Shown here one piece after another: positions 22,022 through 62,200 of a stretch of 64,000 nt of DNA; the first letter of the stretch is position 1; every line of letters starts with the position of its first letter. The notes under the pieces were generated by a model. That model saw only the letters and a list, made by a program, of their open reading frames with translations, did not search any database and was not told the origin of the DNA. A program made the translations under genes and the position numbers. The DNA is from Ctena decussata (Eukaryota; Mollusca; Bivalvia; Lucinida; Lucinidae): contig OZ022500.1 in assembly GCA_963989385.1 (NCBI GenBank), positions 76,132,289-76,196,288 on the forward strand, in the 5' to 3' direction.

Positions 22022-22790
22022 TTTGATCTTACGGCTATAATTTGATTACAACAACCTGTAGAGGGGAGGTGTCCGTTGTGCTCAGTCACTTCATCAGTTC
22101 TGGGGGAAAATATGTCTTTGCTTAAACAGAGTAATCACTCTTGGTCAGGAAAACTATTCAAACGTTTTCAAAATTTTATCGACGGCATTTCAACTTAGTA
22201 TCTAAATATAATGACAGCTTCATATGCTACGATGATATCAAAGTGAGAAGCAATATCAAAGCAATGCATTTTATTTTTTGGATGTAATCGATATTTAAAC
22301 GCCGGTGAATCACTCACGAGTTTAAGAGTGATTCGCAGGCGTTTATACATCGAAAGAATCCATAAATTTAATTTCTTATAATTCCAACTCAGTCTTCTGT
22401 ATCTGAAAATCGTCGGCGATATCGCGTATCTTAGAAATCGCCACAAAGAAAATAGAAAATACATGTAGTTCCAAGTAGCCCCATGATTCCGATTCAGGGG
22501 ATTTATCGATGTATAAAATCCGTTTTCCAGCCGTATTCGACTAGCAGGGAATTAGCATAAGAATGTAGATTTAAAACTATTACCAAATTGATACACAGAT
22601 AAGAGTAAGACAGGAGTGGTTTCTGATGAGAAAATGTTCAGTTTGCACAATAGGTCTTGGCATAACAATGAATAACGAGCTGCTAAACATGAAGAAGGTA
22701 AGATCAGTATTACATTGTATGAAGAAGCAAATGAGAAACGCAATATATTTATTGTAGCAGTATGAAGATATGTAAGACAAGTATGAATCT
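22022..22790. other. Intergenic sequence without recognised features
   Basis: Contains a short palindrome around GTGAATCACTCACGAGTTTA (22304-22350). No gene or known repeat supported. Confidence 0.35.
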
Positions 22791-22799
22791 GGGTTATGT

Positions 22800-24668
22800 T
22801 GGGTTTAAAACTAGGCCATTAGGTCAAATCTTAGAAAAAAAACTAATGTTCACTCTAAAGGGCACAGTTTTCATCCAATCTTCATGAAACTTTGTCAGAA
22901 TGATTATCTCTATTAAATCTAGGCCAAGTTTGGATTAAAACTGTCTCCTCTATAGTGTACACAAGGTTTTCTAAAATTTCACATAGTGACCTAGTTTTTG
23001 AACTGACATTACCCGGTTTCAGAGTTGGCTTAGATTTTTAAAGATAAATATTCTTACAAAGTTTTATGAAAATTGGCTCAAAACTGTGCCTCTAAAGTGT
23101 ATACAAACATTTTCTAAGATTTAACCTAGTAACCTAGTTTTTGAAAACGACGTCTCAGTTTCAAACTTATTTGGGATGTTATATAGATAAACAATCTGAC
23201 AAAGTTTCATGATGATTAACTCAAAACTGTGCCCTCTATAGTCTTCAGCTTTTCGCGTGTTAATCTGTAACAAAAGTAAAAAGTATGCAAAGACCAGGAA
23301 CTGAAACAATCAAAATCCAAATCCAGCCCTCAACTTCTGCATAGGTTGTATCATGTTTCAAGTCTGTCGAAATGCAGAAGATTATCTAGAGTGCACACAA
23401 GGTTTTCTAAGAGTTGACCTTGTGACATAATTTTTTACCCGACATGACCCAGTTCAACCTTGTTTTAGATTCTATTAAGATAAACATTCTGACAAAGTTT
23501 CATGAAGATTGGACCAAAACTGTGCCCTCTAGGTTTTTCTAAGGATTTACCTAGTGACCTAGTTTTTGACCAGACGTGACCCAGTTTCAAACGTTCCTAG
23601 ACTTTATAGACATAAACACTCCGATAAAGTTTCATGAAGGTAGGGTCAAAAGTGTGTCCTCTTGTGTGTCTTGTGGGGTCTTGTGTTTGAAATTAAAATA
23701 TACTTAAAAATCTTCTTCTGTAGAACAACTTGGTGCAGATGAAATTTAGTATGTAGCATTGCTTAGTGCTCCTTTACCAAGTTTGTTCAAACGTAGACCC
23801 CAGGATCCAAAATGGACCCGCCCCAGGGGACCTGTGTTTAAACCATAGAAATACATTGTAAATAGAATAATATAAAAAAATCTTTTTCTCCAGAACTGCT
23901 TGGCTCTGATGCTTGAAATTTGGTATGTAGCATTGCCTAGTGGTCCTTTACCTTTGTTCAAATGCTGGCCCCAGGGTCCGAAATGGCCCCGTCCCAGGGG
24001 GTCCTGGATTTGAACTATAGAAATACATAGAAAAATATTCAAAAATCTTCTTCTTCAGAACCACTCGGTTCAGATGCTTGAAATTTGGTATGATGCATTG
24101 CCTAGTGGTCTTTTCCAAGTTTGTTCAAATGATGGCTCTATGGTCCAAAATGGCCCCGCCTCAGGGGTCCTGGGTTTGAACAATACAAATACATAGAAAA
24201 ATATATAAAAATATCTTCTTCTTCAGAACCACCAGACTTAGATGTTTGCCTAGTAGTCCTTTACCGAGTTTATTGAAATGATGGCCCCTGTTCTCCAGAC
24301 CCAATCGATTAATGGCCTTGAAACTTGGTATTTTGCATTGAGTAATGGAGTTCTACCAAGATTATTTAATTGATGACCACGGGATGACCTTGACTTTTTT
24401 ATGGCGAGGTCAAATTTGCTTTCGGATGCTTTTCTATGAGAAAATGCTTAAACATAAGAGTTCATGGAAGGTGCAAAATTTGATAAATACAGTCTGACAA
24501 CTAAATGAGTACATGGACAATTTTGAGTAATAGAGGTTCAGCTTATTTTTTGACCTTTAACCAATATCTTTCATATTTTGACAGTTGCAAACTACCATGT
24601 TTGTTCAAATGATGACCCTAGTTTGACCTTTACCCTTTTTACTCAGCTTAGCTATTCAGGGCCTCTTG
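22800..24668 (+). mobile_element. Satellite-cored element, Helentron-like 3' end
   Basis: Two consecutive diverged tandem arrays. The first (22806-23660) has units of about 140 bp marked by GTGACCTAGTTTTTGA. The second (23690-24300) has units of about 165 bp marked by GATGCTTGAAATTTGGTATG. The stretch ends GGGCCTCTTG at 24668, the same tail as the element ending at 50318. The left end is not clear. Confidence 0.45.
23262..23330. repeat. Dispersed short repeat shared with 4135-4200
   Basis: AAGACCAGGAACTGAAACAA and following bases match, in reverse orientation, the sequence near 4140-4200. It interrupts the 140-bp array, so it was inserted or converted later. Confidence 0.6.
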
Positions 24669-25007
24669 GCTCTCTCGTGTGCTATTTTTGATGACTCCAT
24701 GTTAGCCAAACATTTTACGCATAGTGCACAAGGGTCCCACGCTGTTTATGCATAGCCATACCCTAACACCGGACATCCAGTCCCATCGAAAGCTGTTTCC
24801 TGGGGCATGCGTCGGGATTTCTTCTTCTGTGCAAACATTTCCAGTGGTAGAGTTCAATGTCAGATCAAAAGTTACATCTGCATCTACCAAGTAAGTGCGT
24901 GGCCAAGACTGACATAGTCGCACTTTAGTGACACCTAGGTACTTAATCTTTTATAATGGCCCAATGAATTTGCGTTGTTGGCACGACCGTCATGCTGATA
25001 GCCATTC

Positions 25008-25035
25008 CGGAACCGGAAGTTGTCCTTTCTCAACG
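25008..25035 (+). promoter_or_regulatory. RPL10 core promoter: ETS-type site, TOP start and 5' UTR exon
   Basis: Two GGAA cores, including CCGGAAGT (25013-25020), lie just before a pyrimidine tract CCTTTCTC (25024-25031). A GTGAG donor follows at 25036. This is the classical ribosomal-protein arrangement: GABP/ETS-type site, terminal oligopyrimidine start, very short first exon. Transcription is inferred to start at the C of the tract, giving a non-coding exon of about 12 nt. TOP mRNAs are under mTOR-dependent translational control. Confidence 0.65.
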
Positions 25036-25211
25036 GTGAGTTTTCATATGTGATCACGGAGAAATAGTATCGCTTAAAAATCGAATGTCATCGTATCATT
25101 ATGGAAGAATTTCTTGTTTAAAGTTATTGAAAGTATAAAACATTAACCAGTTTTTGTGATGTCATTGTTTCACAGAGTTTGATATTCGGTTTTCTTTATT
25201 TCAGATACAAA

Positions 25212-53923
<28,712 letters not shown>

Positions 53924-54009
53924 GACTGTTGTTTATTTAAGTGTACATTGCACACAGTAAAAGGGATGGTCTTCAAATTTGCCTTGTTATCTATTTAACT
54001 CCAAGAGTG

Positions 54010-54015
54010 ATTAAA
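54010..54015 (+). promoter_or_regulatory. Candidate RPL10 polyadenylation signal
   Basis: ATTAAA 87 bases after the stop codon, the only canonical or near-canonical hexamer before the MITE at 54056. Short 3' UTRs are normal for ribosomal protein genes. Confidence 0.4.
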
Positions 54016-54145
54016 GCTTTAGAAATTTCTAATTTAAAGACAGAAAATTTGTGCATGAGCCGCAACATGACAAAACCATCAAAGTGACGTGCGCCACATG
54101 AAGACTCTGATCAGCATGGGCTTCCACCCAGTCTCGTCAGTTTTT

Positions 54146-55878
54146 ATACGCCCGTTTTGAAAAAACGGACGTATTATGTCATGGCGCTGTCCGTCCGTCC
54201 GTCTGTCCGTCCGTAAACATTCTGTGCGCGCCATAACTCAGTAACCGTTTGGGAGATCTTCATGAAATTTTGTAGGCATATGTATTAGGTAGGGGGAACG
54301 TGTCGCGTACAAGAATGGTTGCTCCCCCTTCCTTGGTTACAAAGTTATGCCCCTTTGATTGTTTTTTACCCTACAGGTCTTGTGCGCGCCAGAACTAGAT
54401 AACTGTTTGGGATATCTTCATGAAACTTCATAGCAATGTGTATGAAGTCCCAAAGATGTGTCGCGTACAACAATGGTTGCTCTCCCTTTTTTCGTTTCTG
54501 AGTTACATCCCTTTTATTAGTTCTTTTCGGCTGTTTTTGTGTATACAGTCAAACCTGTCTTAAGGGGTCAGCCAAGGGAAGGACAAAAAGTGGCTGCTTA
54601 AGACAGGTGACCCCTTAATACAGGTTCATTTGCACTGTATTTTGGTTCAAGGGATCCAGAAAAGTTGGCTGCTTAAGACAGGTGACCCCTAAATAGAGGT
54701 GACCACATAAGCAGGTTTGACTGTACTTATGTTGTGCATACATTAACTCGGTAACTGTTTGGAATATCAGGATGAAACTTTATAGCAATGTGTATGATCA
54801 CAAGATGATGTGTCGCATATAAGAATGGTTGCTCCCCCTTTCTTAATTTTGGAGTAACCTCCCTTTCATCCGTCCATAAACATTCTTGTGTGCGCCATAA
54901 CTCAGTAACCATTTGGGATATCTTCATGAAATTTTGTAGGCATATGTAGTAGGTAGGGGGAATGTATCGCATACAAGAGTGGTTGCTCCCCCTTCCTTGG
55001 TTTCCAAGTTATGCCCCTTTGATTGTTTTTTTTTCCCTGCAGGTCTTGTGCGCGCCATAACAAGATAACTGTTTGGGATATCGTCATAAAACTTCATAGA
55101 AATGTGTATGAAGTCCCAACGATGTGTCATGTACAACAGTGGTTGCTCTCCCTTTCTTCGTTACTGAGTTACATCCCTTTTATTAGTTCTTTTCGGCTAT
55201 TTTTGTGTATACTTATGTTGTGCATACATTAACTCAGTAGCTGTTTGGAATATCATGATGAAACTTTATAGAAATGTGTATGATCACAAGATGATGTGTC
55301 ACATATAAGAATGGTTGCTCCCCCTTTCTTAATTTTGGAGTAACCTCCCTTTGATCATTATTTTAGGCATTTCCATTCACTCCGTATCTCCTTAACCTTT
55401 TGAAATATTAGAATGAAACTGTAGGAATGTGTGTAATAATGGGGCAATGAATCCTGAGGAAGAACCATGACTCTGGCTTGCTTACTGGATTATCTGCCCA
55501 TGCATAAATTTCCTGTTTACTCTGTAACTCCTTTACAGTATAGAATATTTTAACACAACTTTATCAAGATGTGTATATTGTCAAGGGAATGTATTAGAAC
55601 CAAGAATGGTATATCTAGTATATTTAGTATATGAATTATCTCCCTTGTTTGACTTTGGCATTACTCAACTTAGGAGCCACTTCACCTTGGAAGCTGATTT
55701 TTGGTATAGTAATAGTATTTGATGTGTTAAATATTTAAATAATGTTGTCGTCATTAATTAAAGTGTGGTTTCCCCTGTTTGTCTGCCTGTCTGTCCTTTT
55801 GTAAACAATCTTGTTCATTCTATAATTCCTTTATGACATTAAAACGGGCGTATTATGCGCCGCTTGCGAAGCCCTTGT
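54146..55878 (+). mobile_element. Helentron-like element, ATACGCCCG hairpin 5' end
   Basis: Starts ATACGCCCGTTTTGAAAAAA...CGGACGTATTATG and ends CGCCGCTTGCGAAGCCCTTGT. It entered a T run in the M1 MITE with no target duplication. The interior repeats GCGCGCCATAACTCAGTAAC and GGTTGCTCCCCCTT. A mariner-like MITE is nested at 54544-54725. A reverse-orientation relative is at 57865. No gene. Confidence 0.65.
54544..54725. repeat. Mariner-like MITE (TACAGTCAAACCTGTC ends)
   Basis: TACAGTCAAACCTGTCTTAA and GCAGGTTTGACTGTA pair. Inner repeats of GGCTGCTTAAGACAGGTGAC. Flanked by TA. Confidence 0.8.
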
Positions 55879-56000
55879 TGCTGTTGGGATGGAGGTAGCT
55901 TTGCTACCCTTTAAGTGCACACCGAACACTGATCATACTGGGAGGATGCCCTTGCTAATCTATTGACACTGGCTGCACATGCTGTTGTGTTGGTTTTGTC

Positions 56001-57768
56001 TAAACTATTGGAACAGTCTCTGTAGTTTCATGCCAAACAACATAGTGTCTTCAACTTCTTGTGTAATATACCTCCCAAAGCCAAAAAAAGCTTTATTAGT
56101 CTTAACAGCATTTCTGTCAAGAAACTCCAGTTTATGGTGACTGATATCTTTTAAGTCCGAACCGGACCCATCTTGGTACAGTAAGAACAACAAAACTGGC
56201 TTGAAACACAAGTTTATTCAATTTAAACTCTGCTTTCATAAACTGCTAAAAGAACAGATTGTGAACAAATATTTAGCATTGGACAAACACGAAGCAAACT
56301 ATAGATCCAAATGAGACAGCTCCTCAGAAGTAGGCCAATAAAGGTCAGCTATGTCTGCCAAGTTAAAATATCAACTAGAGCAGGTGAGCAGGGATTCACC
56401 CAAATCTCAAGCTAGTGCCACAATCTAAAATGTTAAATGCTTCAGATGGACATACAAACTGGCAATACCAGTATTCCATTCAAGAATTTCCAAAATATTA
56501 AAATCGAGAATTCCGCAGAATGCTTTGCCCCCCACCCCACCCCCCCCTAGGCTTGCCAAGTAGTAGAGATCACGTTAAGAAGAAAGCATATGCTAGGTTT
56601 GATGGATTTATGTTTAAAAATTTGAGTGAATTGGACTTCTAAGCTAGGGAGGGTGAAAGTCTGAATGTAAAATTCTAGAGTCAGCAAAGTGTGAAATCAT
56701 AGTAGTCGAACAATTCAAGATACTAGCTTATTTTATGCCCTGTCTGATGATTGTAAGTGGCTAAATTATTGATAAATGGACTTGAATGCTAGAGTCTAAG
56801 CAAATGTGGATGCCAGGTTAATGTAAACTTTCCAAAGCCAACAGAGTATGCATTATAGCCCAAGGGTACAAATAATAACAGCATCCCAGTTGGCCATTCT
56901 AAGAAAAAGCTTCATCCCAGGTTTGATGATTATACACATTGTGTTAAAGAGAAAGGGACTTAAATGCAAGTTTGTACATTACATTTGGCAAAGTCTGCAG
57001 GGTGTAGAATATAGGTCAAGCAACATCCCTTGAGACCATTTTAAGAAGAAACTTTATGCAAGGTTTGATGCTTGTAGGTATCATTCTATTAGAGAAATGG
57101 ACTTACCGCTAGGGTCAATTTAATTTTGGACTTTAAATTTTATGAAGTCAGCAGAGCGTGAAATATGGATAAGGGTTGAAAAAGTGCAACATGCCTCAAG
57201 AACATTCTAAAAAGAAGCTTCCTACCATGTTGAGAGAAATAGATTAAATGCTACAGTCGCTGTAATTTTTTACATGAAGTTTTACAAAGTCAACAGAGCA
57301 TGAAATACAGGTCAAGGATAGAAAAAAGTGCAACATGCCTCTAAAACATTCCAAAAGGAAACTTTTTACCAGGTTTGATTGTAGGTATCACAGAACTGAT
57401 TTCCCCTGAGTTTATCCATACACCCTTAGTCACTTCATGCCCAGAAATCAGATTTGAACATTGAACAAGTAGTATTTGTTAATAATCAATGTTCATTATT
57501 GTATGACATGTCTTAATATGTGCCTCAACTTCCTCACATAAACTATGATAAAGGTGCTTATCACTTGCTTACATTGTGAAACATTATGAAGCAAACAGTA
57601 ACATGTAGAAGACTGTCATTATCTTTTAACAAAAATGCGCAGAAAATTATCTTTTAACAAAAATGCGCAGAAAAATGGTCATACAATAAAACTCCAGACT
57701 CTTGTCCATTTCGTACTAAATTTATGAAAAAGTCTGTAAGAAATAACTCCTCATGTGAGGTTCTCTAT
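56001..57768. other. Intergenic DNA with diverged ~130-bp repeats
   Basis: From about 56580 to 57390, units marked AGAAGAAAGCATATGCTAGG / AAGAAACTTTATGCAAGGTT recur in decayed form. CTAGAGCAGGTGAGCAGGGATTCAC at 56374 resembles the 3'-end hairpin of the Helentron-like elements. A C-rich run is at 56531-56550. The open frame 56005-56211 (minus) has no recognisable motif. Confidence 0.4.
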
Positions 57769-57853
57769 GAACGTGGCTTTATCTGCATCACAACTACAAT
57801 TGCACAGAACCTGAAAGGTCAGTTGGCTGCTCCTTGAATGGTGATCCCTCAGC
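57769..57853 (-). pseudogene. Decayed duplicate of the last NUDCD3 exon
   Basis: The minus strand reads AEGSPFKEQPTDLSGSVQL then a stop, followed by bases matching the ATGCAGATGAAGCCATG end of the real exon at 59174-59293 (AEGSPFKGQPFDPSKFSVDP). The upstream half is cut off by the element at 57865. No splice acceptor remains, so it is a dead exon, probably left by a local duplication. Confidence 0.75.
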
Positions 57854-57864
57854 AACAAGGGAGA

Positions 57865-58887
57865 ACAAGGGCTTCGCAAGCTGTGCATAATACGCCCGTT
57901 TAAATGTCATAAAGCAGTTACAGAATGAACAAGATTGCTTACAAAAGGATAGACAGGTAGACAAACAGGGGCAATCACTCTATAATTAATGACTGCAACA
58001 CAATTTAAATATTTAACACTTCAAATACTATTAGTATACCAAAAATCAGCTTCCAAGGTAAGTTGCTTGGCAGTCATACATGGGAGATAAACTAAATAGA
58101 TATACCATTTTTGGTTCTCTTACATTCCCTTGACATGATTTATAATATACATCAGTTGTGAATGGTTAAGGAAAGAGTAAACAGGAAATTTTCCCAAGGG
58201 CAGATAATTCGGTAAGCCAGAGTTGTGGTTCTTGTTCAGGATACATTGCCCCATTATTATACACATTCCTACAAAGCTTCATTCTAATATTTCAAAAGGT
58301 TCAGGAGATACGGAGTGAATGAGAAACACCTAAAAATACTACATGTAATCAAATAGAGGTTACTCCAAAATTAAGAAAGGGGGAGCAACCATTCTTATAT
58401 ATGACACATTGTCTTGTGATCATGCACATTGCTATAAAGTTTCATCATGATATTCCAAACGGTTACCAAGTTATGGCATGCACAAGATTAGTATACACAA
58501 AAATAGCCTAAAAGTACTAATAAAATAGATGTAACTCTAAAACGAAGAAAGGCAGAGCAGCCTTTGTTGTACGGGACACATCATTAGACTTCGTACACAT
58601 TGCTATGAAGTTTTATAAAGATATCCCAAATGGTTATCTAGTTATGGTATGGCGTGCACAAGACTTGCAGGGAAAAATTAATCAAAGGGGCATAACTTCG
58701 AAACTAAGAAAGGGGGAGCAACCATTCTTGTAAGCCACACATTCCCCCAACCTATTACATATGCCTATCAAATTTCATGAAGATATCCCAAATAGTTACT
58801 GAGTTATGGCGCGCACAAGAATGTTTATGGACAGACGGACGGACAGCGCCACGACATAATACGTCTGTTTTTTCAAAACCAGCGTAT
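57865..58887 (-). mobile_element. Helentron-like element, inverted relative of 54146-55878
   Basis: Begins AACAAGGGCTTCGCAAGCTG (at 57864) and ends GTATTATGTCGTGG...ACGCTGGTTTT in reverse. Same internal phrases (GCGCGCACAAGAATGTTTAT, AAGGGGGAGCAACCATTCTT). Inserted directly in the dead NUDCD3 exon. Confidence 0.6.
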
Positions 58888-59102
58888 AAAAATATAGCAA
58901 TATTACTTGCTTCTTAGGTAGGTTAAACCTTCCTCAAAGTGAGGCTACTCTTAAAGAAAAGAATTGGCTCTCTAGAGAGCCAATTCTTTTTTTTAAGAGT
59001 AGCTGTATTTGTGATCAGAAGAAGAGCTCTATATTAAAGCTATCAGCTTTAATTCTGATCTTGATGAACTGTGCAATCATTTTAATTAAGGGAGGCAAAC
59101 AG
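58888..59102. other. Region downstream of NUDCD3
   Basis: Holds a 22-bp-class palindrome AAGAATTGGCTCTCTAGAGAG...CCAATTCTT (58958-58990), part of an M3 remnant. No gene. Confidence 0.4.
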
Positions 59103-59108
59103 TTTATT
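59103..59108 (-). promoter_or_regulatory. Candidate NUDCD3 polyadenylation signal
   Basis: AATAAA on the minus strand, about 65 bases beyond the TGA stop at 59174. Confidence 0.5.
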
Positions 59109-59173
59109 AGACTTCCTTGAGTGATCTCTCTTGAGAGTAGTTTCCAAAATAGTATCAGTAAATAATGAGAACT

Positions 59174-59293
59174 TCATGGCTTCATCTGCATAACACCACT
59201 GGGATCCACAGAGAATTTAGAAGGGTCAAACGGCTGTCCTTTGAATGGTGAGCCTTCAGCATCCCAAGCCTTTCGCAGCATGTCATGCATTTT
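59174..59293 (-). CDS. NUDCD3: NUDCD3 terminal exon
   Basis: Acceptor TGATTTCAG/AAAATGCATG. Encodes KMHDMLRKAWDAEGSPFKGQ then PFDPSKFSVDPSGVMQMKP and TGA, 40 codons with the stop. Confidence 0.93.
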   Translation of the reverse strand, partial: KMHDMLRKAWDAEGSPFKGQPFDPSKFSVDPSGVMQMKP

Positions 59294-62200
59294 CTGAAAT
59301 CAACAGAAATATAACACTTCAACCAACAAACAGAACTACATATGAGCTGGATTTCGACAAAACTGCAATATATGGCAACAGCACGTTCTCGGACAATAAT
59401 GCCAAAATGAACCACCTTTTCTGGACTTGGCTTGTAAGAAATATCATAAACATTCTAAAACATGGCATATCTAAAATAATTACCATAATTATCCTACAAA
59501 TGAAACAATCTGGTTTTACAATGCTGTTTTGCATCCAAAAGATGCTAACAGAATGGCAAACAGTCTAGACCCTGATCAGGTTGCTCCATTAGGAGCAGTG
59601 TGATCTGGGTCTGCACTGTTTGCTCAGATATCTGTCACCACAAGTACATTTCCTCTTGTTGCTGCCCACATTTAAATTATGCATGACTATACTGGTTTGT
59701 ATACAATCTCAGTCTGCTCAGGGCACGGTGTTTTAATGTGCACTTCAGTATGTAAAGAACTTATTAGCACTGGGACAGAGAGATCTGAGCAAACACTGGG
59801 TGAGTACAACTCAATGTTTTCCTGTCATATTTATTAAGGGAAACAACTTATGTGACTTTCTGTTTTCTTCCCTGGAAAACAAAGCCCTTCCAAAATCGGT
59901 TCTGCTCTTAAAAGCAAGAGTATTCCTTAGGGAGGATATTCTTTCCAATTTGACCCCCATTCATAAGGAAGGCAAAACTGAAAATAGAGCTGCTTCACCT
60001 AACCTGAATGTGTACCCAGTCATCTTACATTTTATTAATCTCCACTGTTCACATCCATAATTATGGTTCCTCAAGAATCCAGACAGCTCTAAGCAAAGAG
60101 TATTGCAGAATGGTTGTATATATACTGTCAGAAAGTAGATATACTGTCATAATCTTGTTTATTGAGGCAAACAGGAAGTCATAAAAGTTGTTTCCTTTTG
60201 TAGAAATGGTTGACAAACATGGAGGTGTACCCATACAATAAGGCCTATCTTTTAATACTGACCACTGAATGATAAAAGGAAAGATATAATTTTTTCACAG
60301 GTTTGTGTTGGCAAACAAAAAGTCAAATTTAGAACACCAAAACCTTGGACTGTTGTGGAAGCCAAGACATCTCTTACACTAATTCATTTTCAAATGGATG
60401 CCAGCTTACTGATTCATGTGTCTGTGGTAGTCCTAATTTCTTCTGTCGATCATTGTACATCATTTCTTCTATCTTTGCCTGCGCCTCCTGATCAAGGTCA
60501 GACATGGGTCGGCTTGCATCAATCTTTCTCACGCTAATCTTGGGCTCATCTGTGAAACAGGCTTCCCACCATCTCTCCTCTTTCTTTTCAAAGTTGATCT
60601 AAAATGAATATGCAAAAATAAGAGGAAAGAGCTTTAATATACATGTACATCAAACTGAGTTAGTAGGATTTAAGTAAGACTCTTTGATTTTTTAACTGGC
60701 ATCACAATTGATATACATGTATAGTAAAACCTGTCTTTATGGCCACCTCTATTAAGCAAGCAACCTGTATTAAGCAAGCACATTTCAATTATCCTTTAGG
60801 TACTTTAATACAGGTTGGACTGCAGTCCAACCTGTATTAAGCAAGCACCTAAGGGATGATCAAAATCTGCTTGCTTAAGACAGGTGCTTGCTTAATACAG
60901 GTACATGTCAATGTATTTGCCTGCTTTGGGAACTGAATACATGCTTGCTTAATAGAGGTGGCCACGAAGACAGGTTTTACTGTAGTCTGCAACTACATTA
61001 GAAAATAAATGGCAACTCTGCTATTTTCGTTTTTGTCTACCTTCTAAATAGGTTTGAATTCTCAGGGAAAGAATAGGCTCTAGGAACAAATTCTTTTCTT
61101 TAAGAGTAGATCCTTTTTTGTTGGGGCTTCATAGTCCAGGGAAGCAAACAGGAAGTCACACAAGCTGTCCCCCATAGTAAAAAGATAGGAAAAACATGAA
61201 GATGTACCTATTCACCTTATTAACCTTATATGAGCTGCCAGGTGATAAATGGGCTTTATTGGTTCATTTGGGAACAGTGATGACTGACCATCTTTCAACT
61301 CGGACACTGCACTATGGTCGGAGGTTGTAAAATCGTGGGAGTTGTAAATTCGTGGGTGTTAGTAATTTGCATAATATTCATGCGCAATTGAAGTTTCGCT
61401 AAGTGTTTATTCTCCCAACATTTAACCATGCATAAAGGTTTTATTTCATAACAAAAGCAAATGTCTATAGCCTAAATAGGGAATAAAACTTTATTGAAAA
61501 ATTGACCAATTGCTTTTATGCCTTCTTTTGTTATTTCTTTTTTGCATACCTGAAAAGCGGTCATTTTCTAATCTCGGATATCAGCCTGAGAAAACATTGC
61601 AATGATTACTAATTTTGTGCCTTCCGGTGAATAGTTGGTCCTAGTTTGGATGTAAAATCTAATTGCAAAATTGTTCTCCTATTTAATTATTATACCGGGG
61701 GTCCTTATCTGCCTTTTCTTGAAAAAAATATCTTGTGTTTTGAGAGTAAGACTGAATCAAGGCTCGTATTTTTTTCCAAAGAAAACAGTCTGTGCATACT
61801 GTTATTTAGTATTCAAGCGGATATAACCATACAGTGATGCAGTGAATTTGAACTCGTTCTGTTCAAGGGCAATGACGCTACAGTAAATAATTTTTAGTTG
61901 TAGGAAAGTCAAGGTGGAGCTTTAAGAATCCTGTTTAATTGGGTGGGTATCTTCCTTTAATAATTAATATCAGATAAAGATGGGATTATTTATAATCTGT
62001 TTACGACTAAAAGGTTTCCAAAAGCGTCTTTGAAACAGAAAATAATGAACAAGTGACCTGACGTGGGTACGTCGATTTTTTATCATGCGGCGGAACACAT
62101 CCACGAATTTACAACCCATTGACATTTATTATAAATAAATCGCCCAATCACATGCGGATGAATTTCCTAACATTAAAACGGTATTGCTTTGCATCGAAAC

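Larger units (their letters stand above)
54056..56000. repeat. MITE M1 copy split by a Helentron-like insertion
   Basis: Left half 54056-54145 (TGAGCCGCAACATGACAAAA to CTCGTCAGTTTT). The right half resumes at 55879 (GCTGTTGGGATGGAGGTAGC) and runs to GTTGGTTTTGTC at 56000; its terminal CGCGGCTCA is lost. Joining the two halves gives a normal M1 layout, so the element between them is an insertion. Confidence 0.75.

Noticed and set aside
24702..24923. 73-residue open frame (minus strand) upstream of RPL10
   Set aside because: No recognised domain, no splice sites or repeats to support it, and it sits in the RPL10 promoter-side flank.
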